A DNA stretch of 14,963 bases from Eubacterium sp. UBA3782 (GTDB lineage: Bacteria > Bacillota > Clostridia > Lachnospirales > Lachnospiraceae): contig DFFG01000012.1 of the NCBI GenBank assembly GCA_002368795.1, positions 16,274 through 31,236 on the forward strand. Reading direction: 5' to 3'. Under the pieces are notes generated by a model, which searched no databases, was not told where the DNA came from, and saw only the letters and a program-made list of their open reading frames with translations. The position numbers and the translations under genes were made by a program. Below are positions 1 to 6,681 of this stretch, in pieces. The stretch's first letter is position 1. Every line of letters begins with the position of its first letter.

Positions 1-56
1 TGGTAGAACACCAGCCTTCCAAGCTGGACACGTGGGTTCGATTCCCATCACCTGCT
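1..56 (+). tRNA. tRNA-Gly(TCC), 5' end missing
   Basis: Only the part from the D-loop onward is inside the window. The anticodon stem pairs CCAGC with GCTGG around the loop CTTCCAA, giving anticodon TCC at 18-20. The T-arm (32-48) has the TTCGATT loop, and the 3' acceptor strand CACCTGC (49-55) is followed by discriminator T56. No CCA is encoded. It is the first visible member of a five-tRNA cluster. Confidence 0.93.
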
Positions 57-94
57 TGTGCCGGCAGCATGCAGCATGAGCGATCCGGTACTGT

Positions 95-168
<74 letters not shown>

Positions 169-202
169 CTCGGGAATCTTCGGATTCCCATTAAAATCGA
201 AT

Positions 203-277
203 GGTGGATGTAGCGTAGTTGGTTAACGCGCCAGATTGTGGCTCTGGAGATCGGGGGTTCGAGTCCCTTCATCCACC
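203..277 (+). tRNA. tRNA-His(GTG)
   Basis: The acceptor stem GTGGATG (204-210) pairs with CATCCAC (270-276). The anticodon stem CCAGA/TCTGG presents GTG at 238-240. An encoded G at 203 sits opposite C277, matching the extra G-1:C73 pair that histidyl-tRNA synthetase needs, so I include base 203 in the gene. CCA is not encoded. Confidence 0.96.
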
Positions 278-297
278 TTGCCGTGACGGCGAATCAT

Positions 298-369
298 TGG
301 GCTATCGCCAAGCGGTAAGGCACAGCACTTTGACTGCTGTATGCGCTGGTTCGAATCCGGCTAGCCCAG
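298..369 (+). tRNA. tRNA-Gln(TTG)
   Basis: The acceptor stem TGGGCTA (298-304) pairs with TAGCCCA (362-368), with discriminator G369. The anticodon stem CAGCA/TGCTG holds TTG at 330-332. The U1-A72 first pair is the usual bacterial glutamine tRNA feature. CCA is not encoded. Confidence 0.96.
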
Positions 370-372
370 CTT

Positions 373-445
373 GGAGCATTAGCTCAGGTGGTAGAGCACT
401 TGACTTTTAATCAAGTTGTCCGGGGTTCGAGTCCCCGATGCTTCA
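373..445 (+). tRNA. tRNA-Lys(TTT)
   Basis: The acceptor strand GGAGCAT (373-379) pairs with ATGCTTC (438-444) with one G-U, and discriminator A445 follows. The anticodon stem CTTGA/TCAAG holds TTT at 406-408. This is the last gene of the cluster; an intrinsic terminator begins about 40 bases downstream. CCA is not encoded. Confidence 0.96.
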
Positions 446-482
446 TTTGCAAATATATTGCACTCAAGAATATCTTCAGATG

Positions 483-509
483 GTTCGGCGATCCTGCCGG
501 ACTTTTTTT
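483..509 (+). terminator. Intrinsic terminator of the tRNA cluster
   Basis: A 7-bp stem (483-489 with 496-502, one G-U pair) closes a 6-base loop and is followed directly by seven T (503-509). It ends the Gly-Arg-His-Gln-Lys transcript and separates it from the tRNA-Leu/rho unit. Confidence 0.88.
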
Positions 510-537
510 GAAAATCCCAGAAACCATTTAAAATAAT
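508..537 (+). promoter_or_regulatory. Candidate promoter for tRNA-Leu and rho
   Basis: TTGAAA (508-513) resembles a -35 box and overlaps the T-tract of the preceding terminator. The A/T-rich run that follows offers two -10 choices: AATAAT (532-537, spacer 18) or TAAAAT (529-534, spacer 15). A start near 541-544 would put the transcript almost at the first base of tRNA-Leu. The box assignment is ambiguous, but a promoter is needed here because a terminator lies just upstream. Confidence 0.42.
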
Positions 538-542
538 AATAT

Positions 543-622
543 GCGGCTATGGCGGAATTGGCAGACGCGGCGGGTTTAGGTCCCGTTGGGCAACCATGCA
601 GGTTCAAATCCTGTTAGCCGCA
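543..622 (+). tRNA. tRNA-Leu(TAG)
   Basis: The acceptor stem GCGGCTA (543-549) pairs with TAGCCGC (615-621), with discriminator A622. The anticodon stem GCGGG/CCCGT holds TAG at 577-579. The extended variable arm (about 587-597) marks a class II leucine tRNA. It stands apart from the upstream cluster and shares an intergenic leader with rho. CCA is not encoded. Confidence 0.95.
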
Positions 623-635
623 GTAATACCGGCAT

Positions 636-690
636 TTCAGGCGGCGGTGCAGCGATTGGCTGCACTGTCCTCTGGATATGCCTGAATTTT
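636..690 (+). promoter_or_regulatory. Nested hairpin between tRNA-Leu and rho; possible attenuator
   Basis: An outer 7-bp stem pairs TTCAGGC (636-642) with GCCTGAA (680-686), and inside it a perfect 7-bp stem pairs GTGCAGC (647-653) with GCTGCAC (659-665). The outer stem is followed by only four T (687-690), weak for a full terminator. It could separate the tRNA-Leu 3' end from rho mRNA or attenuate rho. Rho genes in other bacteria are autoregulated in their leaders; that this one is so controlled is inference. Confidence 0.45.
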
Positions 691-713
691 GCCTATTGCA
701 GGAGATAATGCAT

Positions 714-2870
714 ATGACAGAAGAAATCATGAGACAGCGCTACAAGAGCCTTCCGGTCAAGGACCTTCGTGAGATCGCCAAGAGCAGGGGCATCAGCGGG
801 ATCTCCAATATCCGGAAAGAGCCGCTGATCGAGCGGCTGATCAGTCAGGATAAGGAAGAAAACCTCTATGAGACGCCGGCTGCTGCCCAGGTGGAGGAAA
901 AACCGGCAAAGGCACAGGAAGCGGCAAGTGTGGCTGCAGATGCTGTGGCTGCTGTGCAGAAAACGGAAGAAAAAGCAGAGGCCGTCCAGAGCGCATCTGC
1001 ACCGGAGGTAAACGCCGAGAAGCCAAAGCCAACCGGGAAGAACCGTGAAGACAGCCGCAGAAAGAGCGGAAAGGAAGCATCTGCAGAGAAACCGGCAAGA
1101 AAGCAGCGAAAGAAATCTGCTGAGGCTGAGGGCGAGACGCAGAACGCCAGACAGCCGGAGGAGCGGCGCAGAAGAGAGAACTCCGGCAGAGAGAAAGAAA
1201 ATGCCGGAAACGAAAATACCGGAAGAGCCGAAGGCGGAAAGCTGCGTGAAGCTGCACAGAACCGAGAGGCTGTACAGAACCGTGAGAGCAGAGAGAATGC
1301 CAGCCGGGAGAACACCAGAACCCGGGAAAACAATGCCAGCCGCGAGGAGGGCAGAAGCAGAGAAAGTGCTGTCCGTGAGAATCTTAGAAGAAGAGAGATC
1401 CCCGTATCCCGTGAAGATGCAAGGAACCGTGACAACGCCGGCCGTGAGGATGTAAGAAACCGAGACAACGTTGTTCGCGAGGATACAAGGAATCGTGACA
1501 ACACCGGCCGTGAAGATGTAAGGAACCGGGACAACATCGTTCGTGAGGATGTAAGGAACCGAGAGTACACTGCCCGTGAGGACGTAAGGAACCGGGATAA
1601 TGCCAGCCGCGAAGACATGAGAAACCGGGACGAGGGCAGGTCTCGCGAGGATGCCCGTGTGCGGGAGGCGGCAAAGCCGAGAGAAGGCGAGAACGAAGAG
1701 GAGCTCCAGGAGGAGCTGATCCGCCGGGAGCTGCACGATCTGGACTCCGGTGTCGAGAGATCCGGCGTCATGGAGGTCATGACAGAGGGCTTTGGTTTCA
1801 TACGTTCCGACAATTATCTGCCCGGCAGCGAGGATATCTACATTTCCCCGACCCAGATCAAGCGATTCCGGCTGAAGACCGGCGATTTCGTCTGCGGCAA
1901 CATCCGGACCAAGACCCAGAATGAAAAGTTCTCCGCTCTGCTGTACGTCAAGAGCGTCAACGGACTGCCGCCGGCAGTCAATGCAAAGCGGCCGAATTTT
2001 GAAGATATGACCCCCATCTTCCCAAACGAGCGGATCCATCTGGAGCGTCCCCAGGGAAGTATCGCCATGCGTATCGTGGATCTGGTCAGCCCCATCGGCA
2101 AGGGTCAGCGAGGCATGATCGTATCACCGCCCAAGGCAGGAAAGACCACCCTTCTCAAGGATATGGCCCGCTCGATCCTGCGCAACAATCCGGAGATGCA
2201 CATCATCATCCTGCTGATCGATGAGCGTCCGGAGGAGGTTACCGATATCAAGGAGACTGTCGTCGGCGACAATGTTGAGGTTATCTATTCGACCTTCGAC
2301 GAGACTCCGGACCATCACCGTAAGGTATCTGAGATGGTCATCGAAAGAGCAAAGCGTCTGGTGGAAAACCACCGTGACGTCATCATCTTCATCGACAGCA
2401 TCACCAGACTGGCCAGAGCCTACAACCAGGTCGTTCCGCCCAGCGGCAGGACACTTTCCGGCGGACTGGATCCGGCGTCCCTGCATATGCCAAAACGATT
2501 CTTCGGCGCAGCAAGAAACATGCGGGAGGGCGGAAGCCTGACCATCCTTGCCACAGCTCTGGTAGATACCGGCAGCAAGATGGACGATGTGGTCTACGAG
2601 GAATTCAAGGGAACCGGCAACATGGAGCTGATCCTGGACCGCAAGCTGCAGGAGCGCCGTGTATTCCCGGCCATCGACCTGGCAAGGTCCGGAACGAGAA
2701 GAGAAGACCTGCTTCTTACTAGAGAAGAGCAGGAGGCGGTCAACCACATGCGCCGCGCCCTGACCGGCTTGAAAGCCGAGGAAGCCGGCGAAAACATCCT
2801 GAGCATGTTCGCACGTACCCGCACCAATGCGGATCTGGTACAGATGCTGAGAAGACAGAGAATCATCTAA
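714..2870 (+). CDS. rho: Transcription termination factor Rho with long repeat-rich N-terminal insertion
   Basis: Rho is a hexameric RNA-dependent ATPase helicase that releases RNA from RNA polymerase. I chose ATG 714 (718 aa) because AGGAG at 700-704 lies 9 bases upstream; in-frame ATGs at 678 and 708 fit worse. Residues about 1-45 form the Rho_N helical domain. About 55-335 are a charged, low-complexity insertion rich in Arg, Glu and Asn, ending in seven 11-residue repeats. About 345-415 form the cold-shock-like RNA-binding domain (EGFGFIRS, YISPTQIKRF). The ATPase core has Walker A PPKAGKT near 471-477, DERPEEV with the catalytic Glu, Walker B IIFIDSITRLARAYN near 555, and the GTGNMELILDRKL region. 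Typical Rho is about 420 aa, so the extra length is all in the insertion. The core is complete, so the enzyme should be active. The insertion may add RNA binding or phase separation; that is inference. Confidence 0.98.
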   Translation: MTEEIMRQRYKSLPVKDLREIAKSRGISGISNIRKEPLIERLISQDKEENLYETPAAAQVEEKPAKAQEAASVAADAVAAVQKTEEKAEAVQSASAPEVNAEKPKPTGKNREDSRRKSGKEASAEKPARKQRKKSAEAEGETQNARQPEERRRRENSGREKENAGNENTGRAEGGKLREAAQNREAVQNRESRENASRENTRTRENNASREEGRSRESAVRENLRRREIPVSREDARNRDNAGREDVRNRDNVVREDTRNRDNTGREDVRNRDNIVREDVRNREYTAREDVRNRDNASREDMRNRDEGRSREDARVREAAKPREGENEEELQEELIRRELHDLDSGVERSGVMEVMTEGFGFIRSDNYLPGSEDIYISPTQIKRFRLKTGDFVCGNIRTKTQNEKFSALLYVKSVNGLPPAVNAKRPNFEDMTPIFPNERIHLERPQGSIAMRIVDLVSPIGKGQRGMIVSPPKAGKTTLLKDMARSILRNNPEMHIIILLIDERPEEVTDIKETVVGDNVEVIYSTFDETPDHHRKVSEMVIERAKRLVENHRDVIIFIDSITRLARAYNQVVPPSGRTLSGGLDPASLHMPKRFFGAARNMREGGSLTILATALVDTGSKMDDVVYEEFKGTGNMELILDRKLQERRVFPAIDLARSGTRREDLLLTREEQEAVNHMRRALTGLKAEEAGENILSMFARTRTNADLVQMLRRQRII
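1410..1640 (+). repeat. Seven tandem 33-bp repeats coding an 11-residue motif in Rho
   Basis: Seven consecutive in-frame units begin at 1410, 1443, 1476, 1509, 1542, 1575 and 1608. Each encodes a variant of REDVRNRDN plus two variable residues (AG, VV, TG, IV, TA, AS and a final divergent unit). The DNA copies differ mostly at third positions and in the two variable codons, which points to repeat expansion followed by drift under selection on the protein. Shorter degenerate Arg-Glu-Asn motifs precede the array from about 1260. Confidence 0.93.
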
Positions 2871-2889
2871 GTGTACTGCATATAAACGG

Positions 2890-3139
2890 ATGGAGGGCTG
2901 CTGCCAGACGGACACATCCAGACGGACGTCAGGCAGTCGACGACAGAGGGGCGACCAAAGCGCGGGCGCGAAGGCACTGTCTGAGGGCATTTGTTATGCA
3001 GCAATTGCCGCAAGGTCAGAATGCCCGAGTTTGCCGGAGCGAACGCATAAAGCGGAGGGAGCCACGACGAGGAGACAACGAGTCCGCATGGATGCGTCCG
3101 TACTGCAGCAAGCCAGGAAAAGCAATGCAGATCCCCCAT
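2890..3139 (+). ncRNA. Candidate structured non-coding RNA between rho and rpmE (class uncertain, possibly raiA-like)
   Basis: No credible protein gene fills this stretch, but compatible helices do. A closing stem pairs ATGG-GGG (2890-2897, one bulged A) with CCCCCAT (3133-3139). Inside it are a 5-bp stem (2942-2946 with 2977-2981), a perfect 7-bp stem GGGCATT/AATGCCC (2985-2991 with 3020-3026), a small CGCA/TGCG hairpin with a TGGA loop (3085-3096), and a CTGCA/TGCAG hairpin (3103-3107 with 3126-3130) abutting the closing stem. A branched RNA of about 250 nt in Clostridia recalls the raiA class, but I cannot confirm a consensus match. No terminator separates it from rho, so it may be processed from rho mRNA; a weak TATAAA at 2881-2886 is the only promoter hint. 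Confidence 0.5.
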
Positions 3140-3159
3140 AATCTTTTTATATTCGGTGC

Positions 3160-3188
3160 TTGCATTTGTAAATTCGTTATGATACAAT
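3160..3188 (+). promoter_or_regulatory. Promoter of rpmE
   Basis: The -35 box TTGCAT (3160-3165) and the -10 box TACAAT (3183-3188) are separated by the ideal 17 bases. Transcription would start near 3195, about 75 bases before the rpmE start codon, leaving a short leader. Confidence 0.72.
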
Positions 3189-3268
3189 AATCAAGCTGTT
3201 AGTTGACAGCAGGCTTCTGCTGTGCAATCAGGCAATAAATGAGTTATGATTCGGAAGAGGTGAAACAA

Positions 3269-3469
3269 GTGAGAGAGGGCATTCATCCGCAGTATTATGA
3301 GGCAACAGTTACCTGCAACTGTGGCAATACATTTACCGTAGGTTCTACCAAGAAGGAGATCCATGTCGAGATTTGCTCTGCCTGCCATCCGTTCTACACC
3401 GGACAGCAGAAGGCTACGGCCGCCCGCGGACGTATCGAGGCATTCAACAAGAAATACGGCCTGAAATAA
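3269..3469 (+). CDS. rpmE: 50S ribosomal protein L31 (zinc-binding form)
   Basis: This is a structural protein of the large ribosomal subunit at the subunit interface. I chose GTG 3269 (66 aa, MREGIHPQYYEA...), the normal length and start for L31, with the ribosome binding site GAGGTG at 3257-3262 six bases upstream. An upstream in-frame ATG at 3239 would add ten unconserved residues and would read through that site. The four zinc-ligand cysteines are present (C16, C18, C36, C39 in CNCG and CSACH), so this is the zinc-containing paralogue rather than the zinc-free one. It has its own promoter and terminator. Confidence 0.97.
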   Translation: MREGIHPQYYEATVTCNCGNTFTVGSTKKEIHVEICSACHPFYTGQQKATAARGRIEAFNKKYGLK

Positions 3470-3492
3470 TTATTTGCGATTACAGAGAATCA

Positions 3493-3525
3493 AAGGGTTG
3501 GGAGATGGTTTCCCGGCCCTTTTTT
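3493..3525 (+). terminator. Intrinsic terminator of rpmE
   Basis: An 11-bp stem (3493-3503 with 3511-3521, two G-U pairs) has a 7-base loop and runs into six T (3520-3525). It lies 24 bases after the rpmE stop, so rpmE is a single-gene unit at its 3' end. Confidence 0.92.
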
Positions 3526-3531
3526 CTGTCC

Positions 3532-3560
3532 TTGCGTGGGATAGTTTCATATTATATAAT
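3532..3560 (+). promoter_or_regulatory. Promoter of the DUF1385-prmC-prfA operon
   Basis: TTGCGT (3532-3537) and a perfect TATAAT (3555-3560) are 17 bases apart. The start would fall near 3567, and the AGGAG of the next gene lies about 25 bases further on. I see no other convincing promoter until the window ends, so it may drive much of the downstream run. Confidence 0.8.
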
Positions 3561-3602
3561 AGCGAAGAATAAGTAGTAAGTAAGAGCAGGAGCAGCTGTT
3601 TT

Positions 3603-4577
3603 ATGGCATATTCAGGTATCGGCGGGCAGGCGGTCATTGAAGGGATCATGATGCGCAGCGGGGATGAATACTCCCTGGGCGTCCGCACGGGCGACGGAAA
3701 TATTGTCGTCACAAAGCATCCTTACAAGAGCGTGATCGACGTGCCGGCATTGAAGAAGATTCCCCTGGTGAGGGGCGTGATCGCTTTTATCGATTCCCTC
3801 AGCATCGGCATCTCCACACTGATGGAGTCCGCTTCCTATTTTGAGGAGGAAGAGGAGAGCGAGGAGGAGAAGGCGCGCAGGGCAGCCCTGACGGAGGAGC
3901 AGCGGAAGGCAGAGGACGCAAAGGCGGCGAAGGCCGAGAAGGCGATGATGACCGGAACGCTCATCTTTTCTGTGGTAATTGTTGTCGCTCTGTTTATGAT
4001 GCTTCCCTATTTTATTTCTGCATTCATCGGCCGGTTCATTACGGCCAGGTGGCTGATCTCCCTGATCGAAGCGGTTCTTCGTGTGGGGATTTTTGTGATT
4101 TATCTTGTCCTAATCAGCCGTATGAAGGATATCCAGAGGACCTTTATGTATCATGGTGCCGAGCATAAGTGCATCAACTGCATCGAGCACGGCATGGACC
4201 TGACGGTCGAAAATGTGATGAAAAGCTCCCGCTTCCACAAACGGTGCGGGACAAGCTTCCTGTTTTTTGTTGTTATCGTCAGTGCAGTTCTGCTGATGTT
4301 TGTGCAGGCAGAGTCCCACATCATGCGTGTGGTCATCCGTCTTCTGCTGGTCCCGGTCATTGCCGGTATCTCCTTTGAGATCATCCGTCTGGCCGGACAG
4401 GCCGACACCGGCATCATGGCTGCACTTAGCAAGCCGGGTCTGGCCATGCAGAAGCTGACGACCAGAGAGCCGGATGAGGCACAGGCAGAGGTCGCGATCG
4501 CGGCTGTTGAGGCTGTGTTTGACTGGCGCGCTTTCCTGGAAAAGCAGCGTCAGGAGGAAGAGAAGGACAGGAGGTAA
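3603..4577 (+). CDS. DUF1385 family multi-pass membrane protein (YqhQ-like)
   Basis: A 324-aa protein of the DUF1385 family, known in Bacillus as YqhQ; its biochemical role is not established. The N-terminal part (IGGQAVIEGIMMRS) carries the family signature. Residues about 80-117 are a Glu/Lys/Ala-rich charged helix, probably a coiled coil. Hydrophobic segments follow near 118-142, 150-172, 217-238 and 240-262. The conserved HGAEHKC (184-190) and RCGTSF (214-219) blocks supply candidate His, Glu and Cys metal or catalytic residues between membrane segments. AGGAG precedes ATG 3603 by about 10 bases. The gene opens an operon with prmC and prfA, a frequent arrangement in Clostridia, which hints at a housekeeping role; that link is inference. 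Confidence 0.9.
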   Translation: MAYSGIGGQAVIEGIMMRSGDEYSLGVRTGDGNIVVTKHPYKSVIDVPALKKIPLVRGVIAFIDSLSIGISTLMESASYFEEEEESEEEKARRAALTEEQRKAEDAKAAKAEKAMMTGTLIFSVVIVVALFMMLPYFISAFIGRFITARWLISLIEAVLRVGIFVIYLVLISRMKDIQRTFMYHGAEHKCINCIEHGMDLTVENVMKSSRFHKRCGTSFLFFVVIVSAVLLMFVQAESHIMRVVIRLLLVPVIAGISFEIIRLAGQADTGIMAALSKPGLAMQKLTTREPDEAQAEVAIAAVEAVFDWRAFLEKQRQEEEKDRR

Positions 4578-4586
4578 GCGCTGCAG

Positions 4587-5450
4587 ATGGAGACAGTCAG
4601 CCGTTCTTACCAGTCCTGGTATGCCTATGGAAAGGAGCTCCTTGCGGCGGCCGGTATCACCGATGCCGCGCAGGATGCATGGCTCCTTCTCGAGTATGCG
4701 GCAGCCATCGACCGCAGCTTTTTTCTCATGCATGGCAGCGAGCCGATGGATGAGGCCGACGCAGAGGAATATCACCTGCTGTTAAAGAAGAGAACCGAGC
4801 GGACACCGGTCCAGTACCTGACAGAGGAAGCCTGGTTCTGGGGAAGAAACTTTTACGTATCCCCGGATGTGCTGATCCCGAGGCTGGATACCGAGACCAT
4901 GATCGACTATCTGGGCAGGTGTCAGATCAACGGATCGCGTGTGCTGGATATGTGTACCGGCAGCGGATGTATCCTGCTGACCCTGATCCGGGAATATGGC
5001 GTGACCGGTGTGGGTGCGGATATTTCCGAGGCTGCCCTTGCGGTGGCAAAGCGCAACCAGTTCCGGATGCAGGTCAGCGACGATAAGGTTTCCTGGGTCT
5101 GCTCCGACCTGTTTGCAAATATCGAGGGAGCGTTTGACCTGATCGTGGCCAACCCGCCCTACATTGCTACGGACGTGATCGCCGGTCTGGAGCCGGAGGT
5201 AAAGGATCACGAGCCGATGATTGCGCTTGACGGAGAGAGAGACGGCCTTTATTTTGAAAAAAAGATCGCCCGCGATGCACGGACGCACCTGACAGAGGGC
5301 GGAATGCTTGCGCTGGAGATCGGGGCCGATCAGGGAATCGAGATGAAAACGTACCTGGAAAGTCTGGGGTACGAAGACGTGGAGATCGTCAGGGATCTCT
5401 CCGGAAATGACCGCATTGCCGCAGGGCGCGCGGGAAAGAGAAGAGGATAA
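4587..5450 (+). CDS. prmC: Release factor glutamine N5-methyltransferase PrmC (HemK)
   Basis: PrmC transfers a methyl group from S-adenosylmethionine to the Gln of the GGQ motif of RF1 and RF2, speeding peptide release. The 287-aa product has an N-terminal helical RF-binding domain (residues 1-75), a linker, and a Rossmann methyltransferase fold with the SAM-binding motif VLDMCTGSGCILL near residue 119. The substrate-glutamine motif NPPY is at 189-192 and is diagnostic of the family. GGAGG at the end of the preceding gene is 12 bases from ATG 4587, a little long, so the two genes are probably translated in close coupling. It is followed after 3 bases by prfA, its substrate gene. Confidence 0.96.
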   Translation: METVSRSYQSWYAYGKELLAAAGITDAAQDAWLLLEYAAAIDRSFFLMHGSEPMDEADAEEYHLLLKKRTERTPVQYLTEEAWFWGRNFYVSPDVLIPRLDTETMIDYLGRCQINGSRVLDMCTGSGCILLTLIREYGVTGVGADISEAALAVAKRNQFRMQVSDDKVSWVCSDLFANIEGAFDLIVANPPYIATDVIAGLEPEVKDHEPMIALDGERDGLYFEKKIARDARTHLTEGGMLALEIGADQGIEMKTYLESLGYEDVEIVRDLSGNDRIAAGRAGKRRG

Positions 5451-5453
5451 CGA

Positions 5454-6536
5454 ATGTTCGAACAGCTTGAGGATGTGACGATCCGGCTGGAGGAAGTAAT
5501 CATGCAGTTGGGTGAACCGGAAACCGCCGGAGACCCAAAGCTTTTTCAGCAGCTGATGAAGGAGCAGGCTGAGCTTACCCCGGTCGTGGAGGCCTACCAG
5601 AACTACAAAAAGAATGAAGAGACCATCGCCGACAGCCTTGAGCTGCTGGAGATGGAAAGCGACGAGGAGATGCGGGAGATGCTCAAGGAGGAGCTGGCCG
5701 AAGCAAAAGACCGCCAGGGCGAGCTGGAGCAGAAGATTCGCCTGCTGCTTCTTCCAAAGGATCCCAACGACGACAAGAACGTCATTGTGGAGATCAGGGC
5801 TGGTGCCGGCGGTGACGAGGCTGCCCTCTTTGCCGGAGAGATCTACCGGATGTACCAGAAATATGCGGATATTCGCCACTGGCGGACAGAGCTGATCAGC
5901 CTCAGTGAGACCGGGATCGGCGGCATCAAGGAGTGCACCTTTATGATCCGCGGGCAAGGCGCCTATTCCCGTCTGAAATATGAGAGCGGGGTCCACCGCG
6001 TACAGCGTGTCCCGGAGACAGAATCTGGCGGCAGGATCCATACCTCCACCATCACCGTAGCCGTGATGCCGGAGGTCAGCGACGATATCGAGATCGACAT
6101 CCCGGAAAAGGACGTCCGGATCGACGTCATGCGGGCATCGGGCAACGGCGGCCAGTGTGTCAATACCACGGATTCCGCCGTACGGCTGACCCATTATCCC
6201 ACCGGGATCGTGATCTATTCACAGACAGAAAAATCTCAGATCCAGAACAAGGCAAAGGCCTGGGCGCTGCTCCGGTCCAAGCTGTATGACCTGGAGCTTC
6301 AGAAAAGACATGATGCAGAGGCGGATCTCCGCCGGAGCCAGATCGGCACGGGCGACCGCTCGGAAAAGATCCGCACCTATAACTTCCCCCAGGGAAGGGT
6401 GACCGATCACCGCATCAAGCTGACCCTGCATCAGATCGACAGCATCATGAACGGAGCACTGGACGAGCTGATCGACCATCTGATCGCAGAGGACCAGGCA
6501 GCCAGACTGGCAAAGCTGGAGGATAAGGCGTCCTGA
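5454..6536 (+). CDS. prfA: Peptide chain release factor 1
   Basis: RF1 recognises UAA and UAG in the ribosomal A site and triggers hydrolysis of peptidyl-tRNA. The 360-aa length is standard. The codon-reading tripeptide PxT appears as PET at residues 187-189, inside RVQRVPETESGGRIHTS. The catalytic GGQ is at 232-234 in the sequence GNGGQCVNTTDSAVR, where Cys-Val replaces the more common His-Val/Ile after GGQ; this variant is familiar to me from Clostridia. The N-terminal third (to about residue 100) is the expected charged helical domain 1. GAAGAGG at 5440-5446 serves as the ribosome binding site. It sits directly after prmC, which modifies Q234. Confidence 0.98.
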   Translation: MFEQLEDVTIRLEEVIMQLGEPETAGDPKLFQQLMKEQAELTPVVEAYQNYKKNEETIADSLELLEMESDEEMREMLKEELAEAKDRQGELEQKIRLLLLPKDPNDDKNVIVEIRAGAGGDEAALFAGEIYRMYQKYADIRHWRTELISLSETGIGGIKECTFMIRGQGAYSRLKYESGVHRVQRVPETESGGRIHTSTITVAVMPEVSDDIEIDIPEKDVRIDVMRASGNGGQCVNTTDSAVRLTHYPTGIVIYSQTEKSQIQNKAKAWALLRSKLYDLELQKRHDAEADLRRSQIGTGDRSEKIRTYNFPQGRVTDHRIKLTLHQIDSIMNGALDELIDHLIAEDQAARLAKLEDKAS

Positions 6537-6681
6537 ATCTGAAAGTAAAAAAATTGGAAAGATAGGAAGCATTCCATGGCGGAAAAACAGCACCTGTTGT
6601 ATGCAGGCGCCTGCATGGATTGTGTGAAATAGGGCAGTTTGCGCCCTTCGCAGACATGGATTGCAGAGGGAGGATACAGAC
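6537..6681 (+). other. 145-base gap with a perfect 16-bp palindrome
   Basis: No gene is visible here. The main structure is a perfect inverted repeat, ATGCAGGC/GCCTGCAT, at 6601-6616. A weaker AGGGC/GCCCT hairpin lies about 6624-6645 and lacks a T-tract. No convincing promoter or terminator is present, although an operator or mRNA-processing role for the palindrome is possible. Confidence 0.6.

Noticed and set aside
693..2039. Long minus-strand open frame (448 codons) opposite the Rho N-terminal region, with others at 866-1813 and 2124-2990
   Set aside because: They are mirror frames of the rho gene, whose low-complexity, GC-rich codons rarely make stops on the other strand. They have no ribosome binding sites and encode repetitive Leu/Ser/Arg-rich sequence.
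2890..3141. 83-codon open frame in the rho-rpmE gap
   Set aside because: No ribosome binding site precedes it, the composition is Arg/Ser/Ala-rich with no domain, and the same bases form extended RNA helices. A non-coding RNA explains it better.
3128..3147. Terminator at the end of the candidate ncRNA (run of five T at 3143-3147)
   Set aside because: No compact GC hairpin lies directly before the T run; the CCCCCAT strand pairs far upstream instead, so I do not call an intrinsic terminator.
3239..3268. Upstream ATG start giving a 76-aa L31
   Set aside because: The ten extra residues are not part of L31, and the ribosome binding site at 3257-3262 lies inside them, pointing to GTG 3269.
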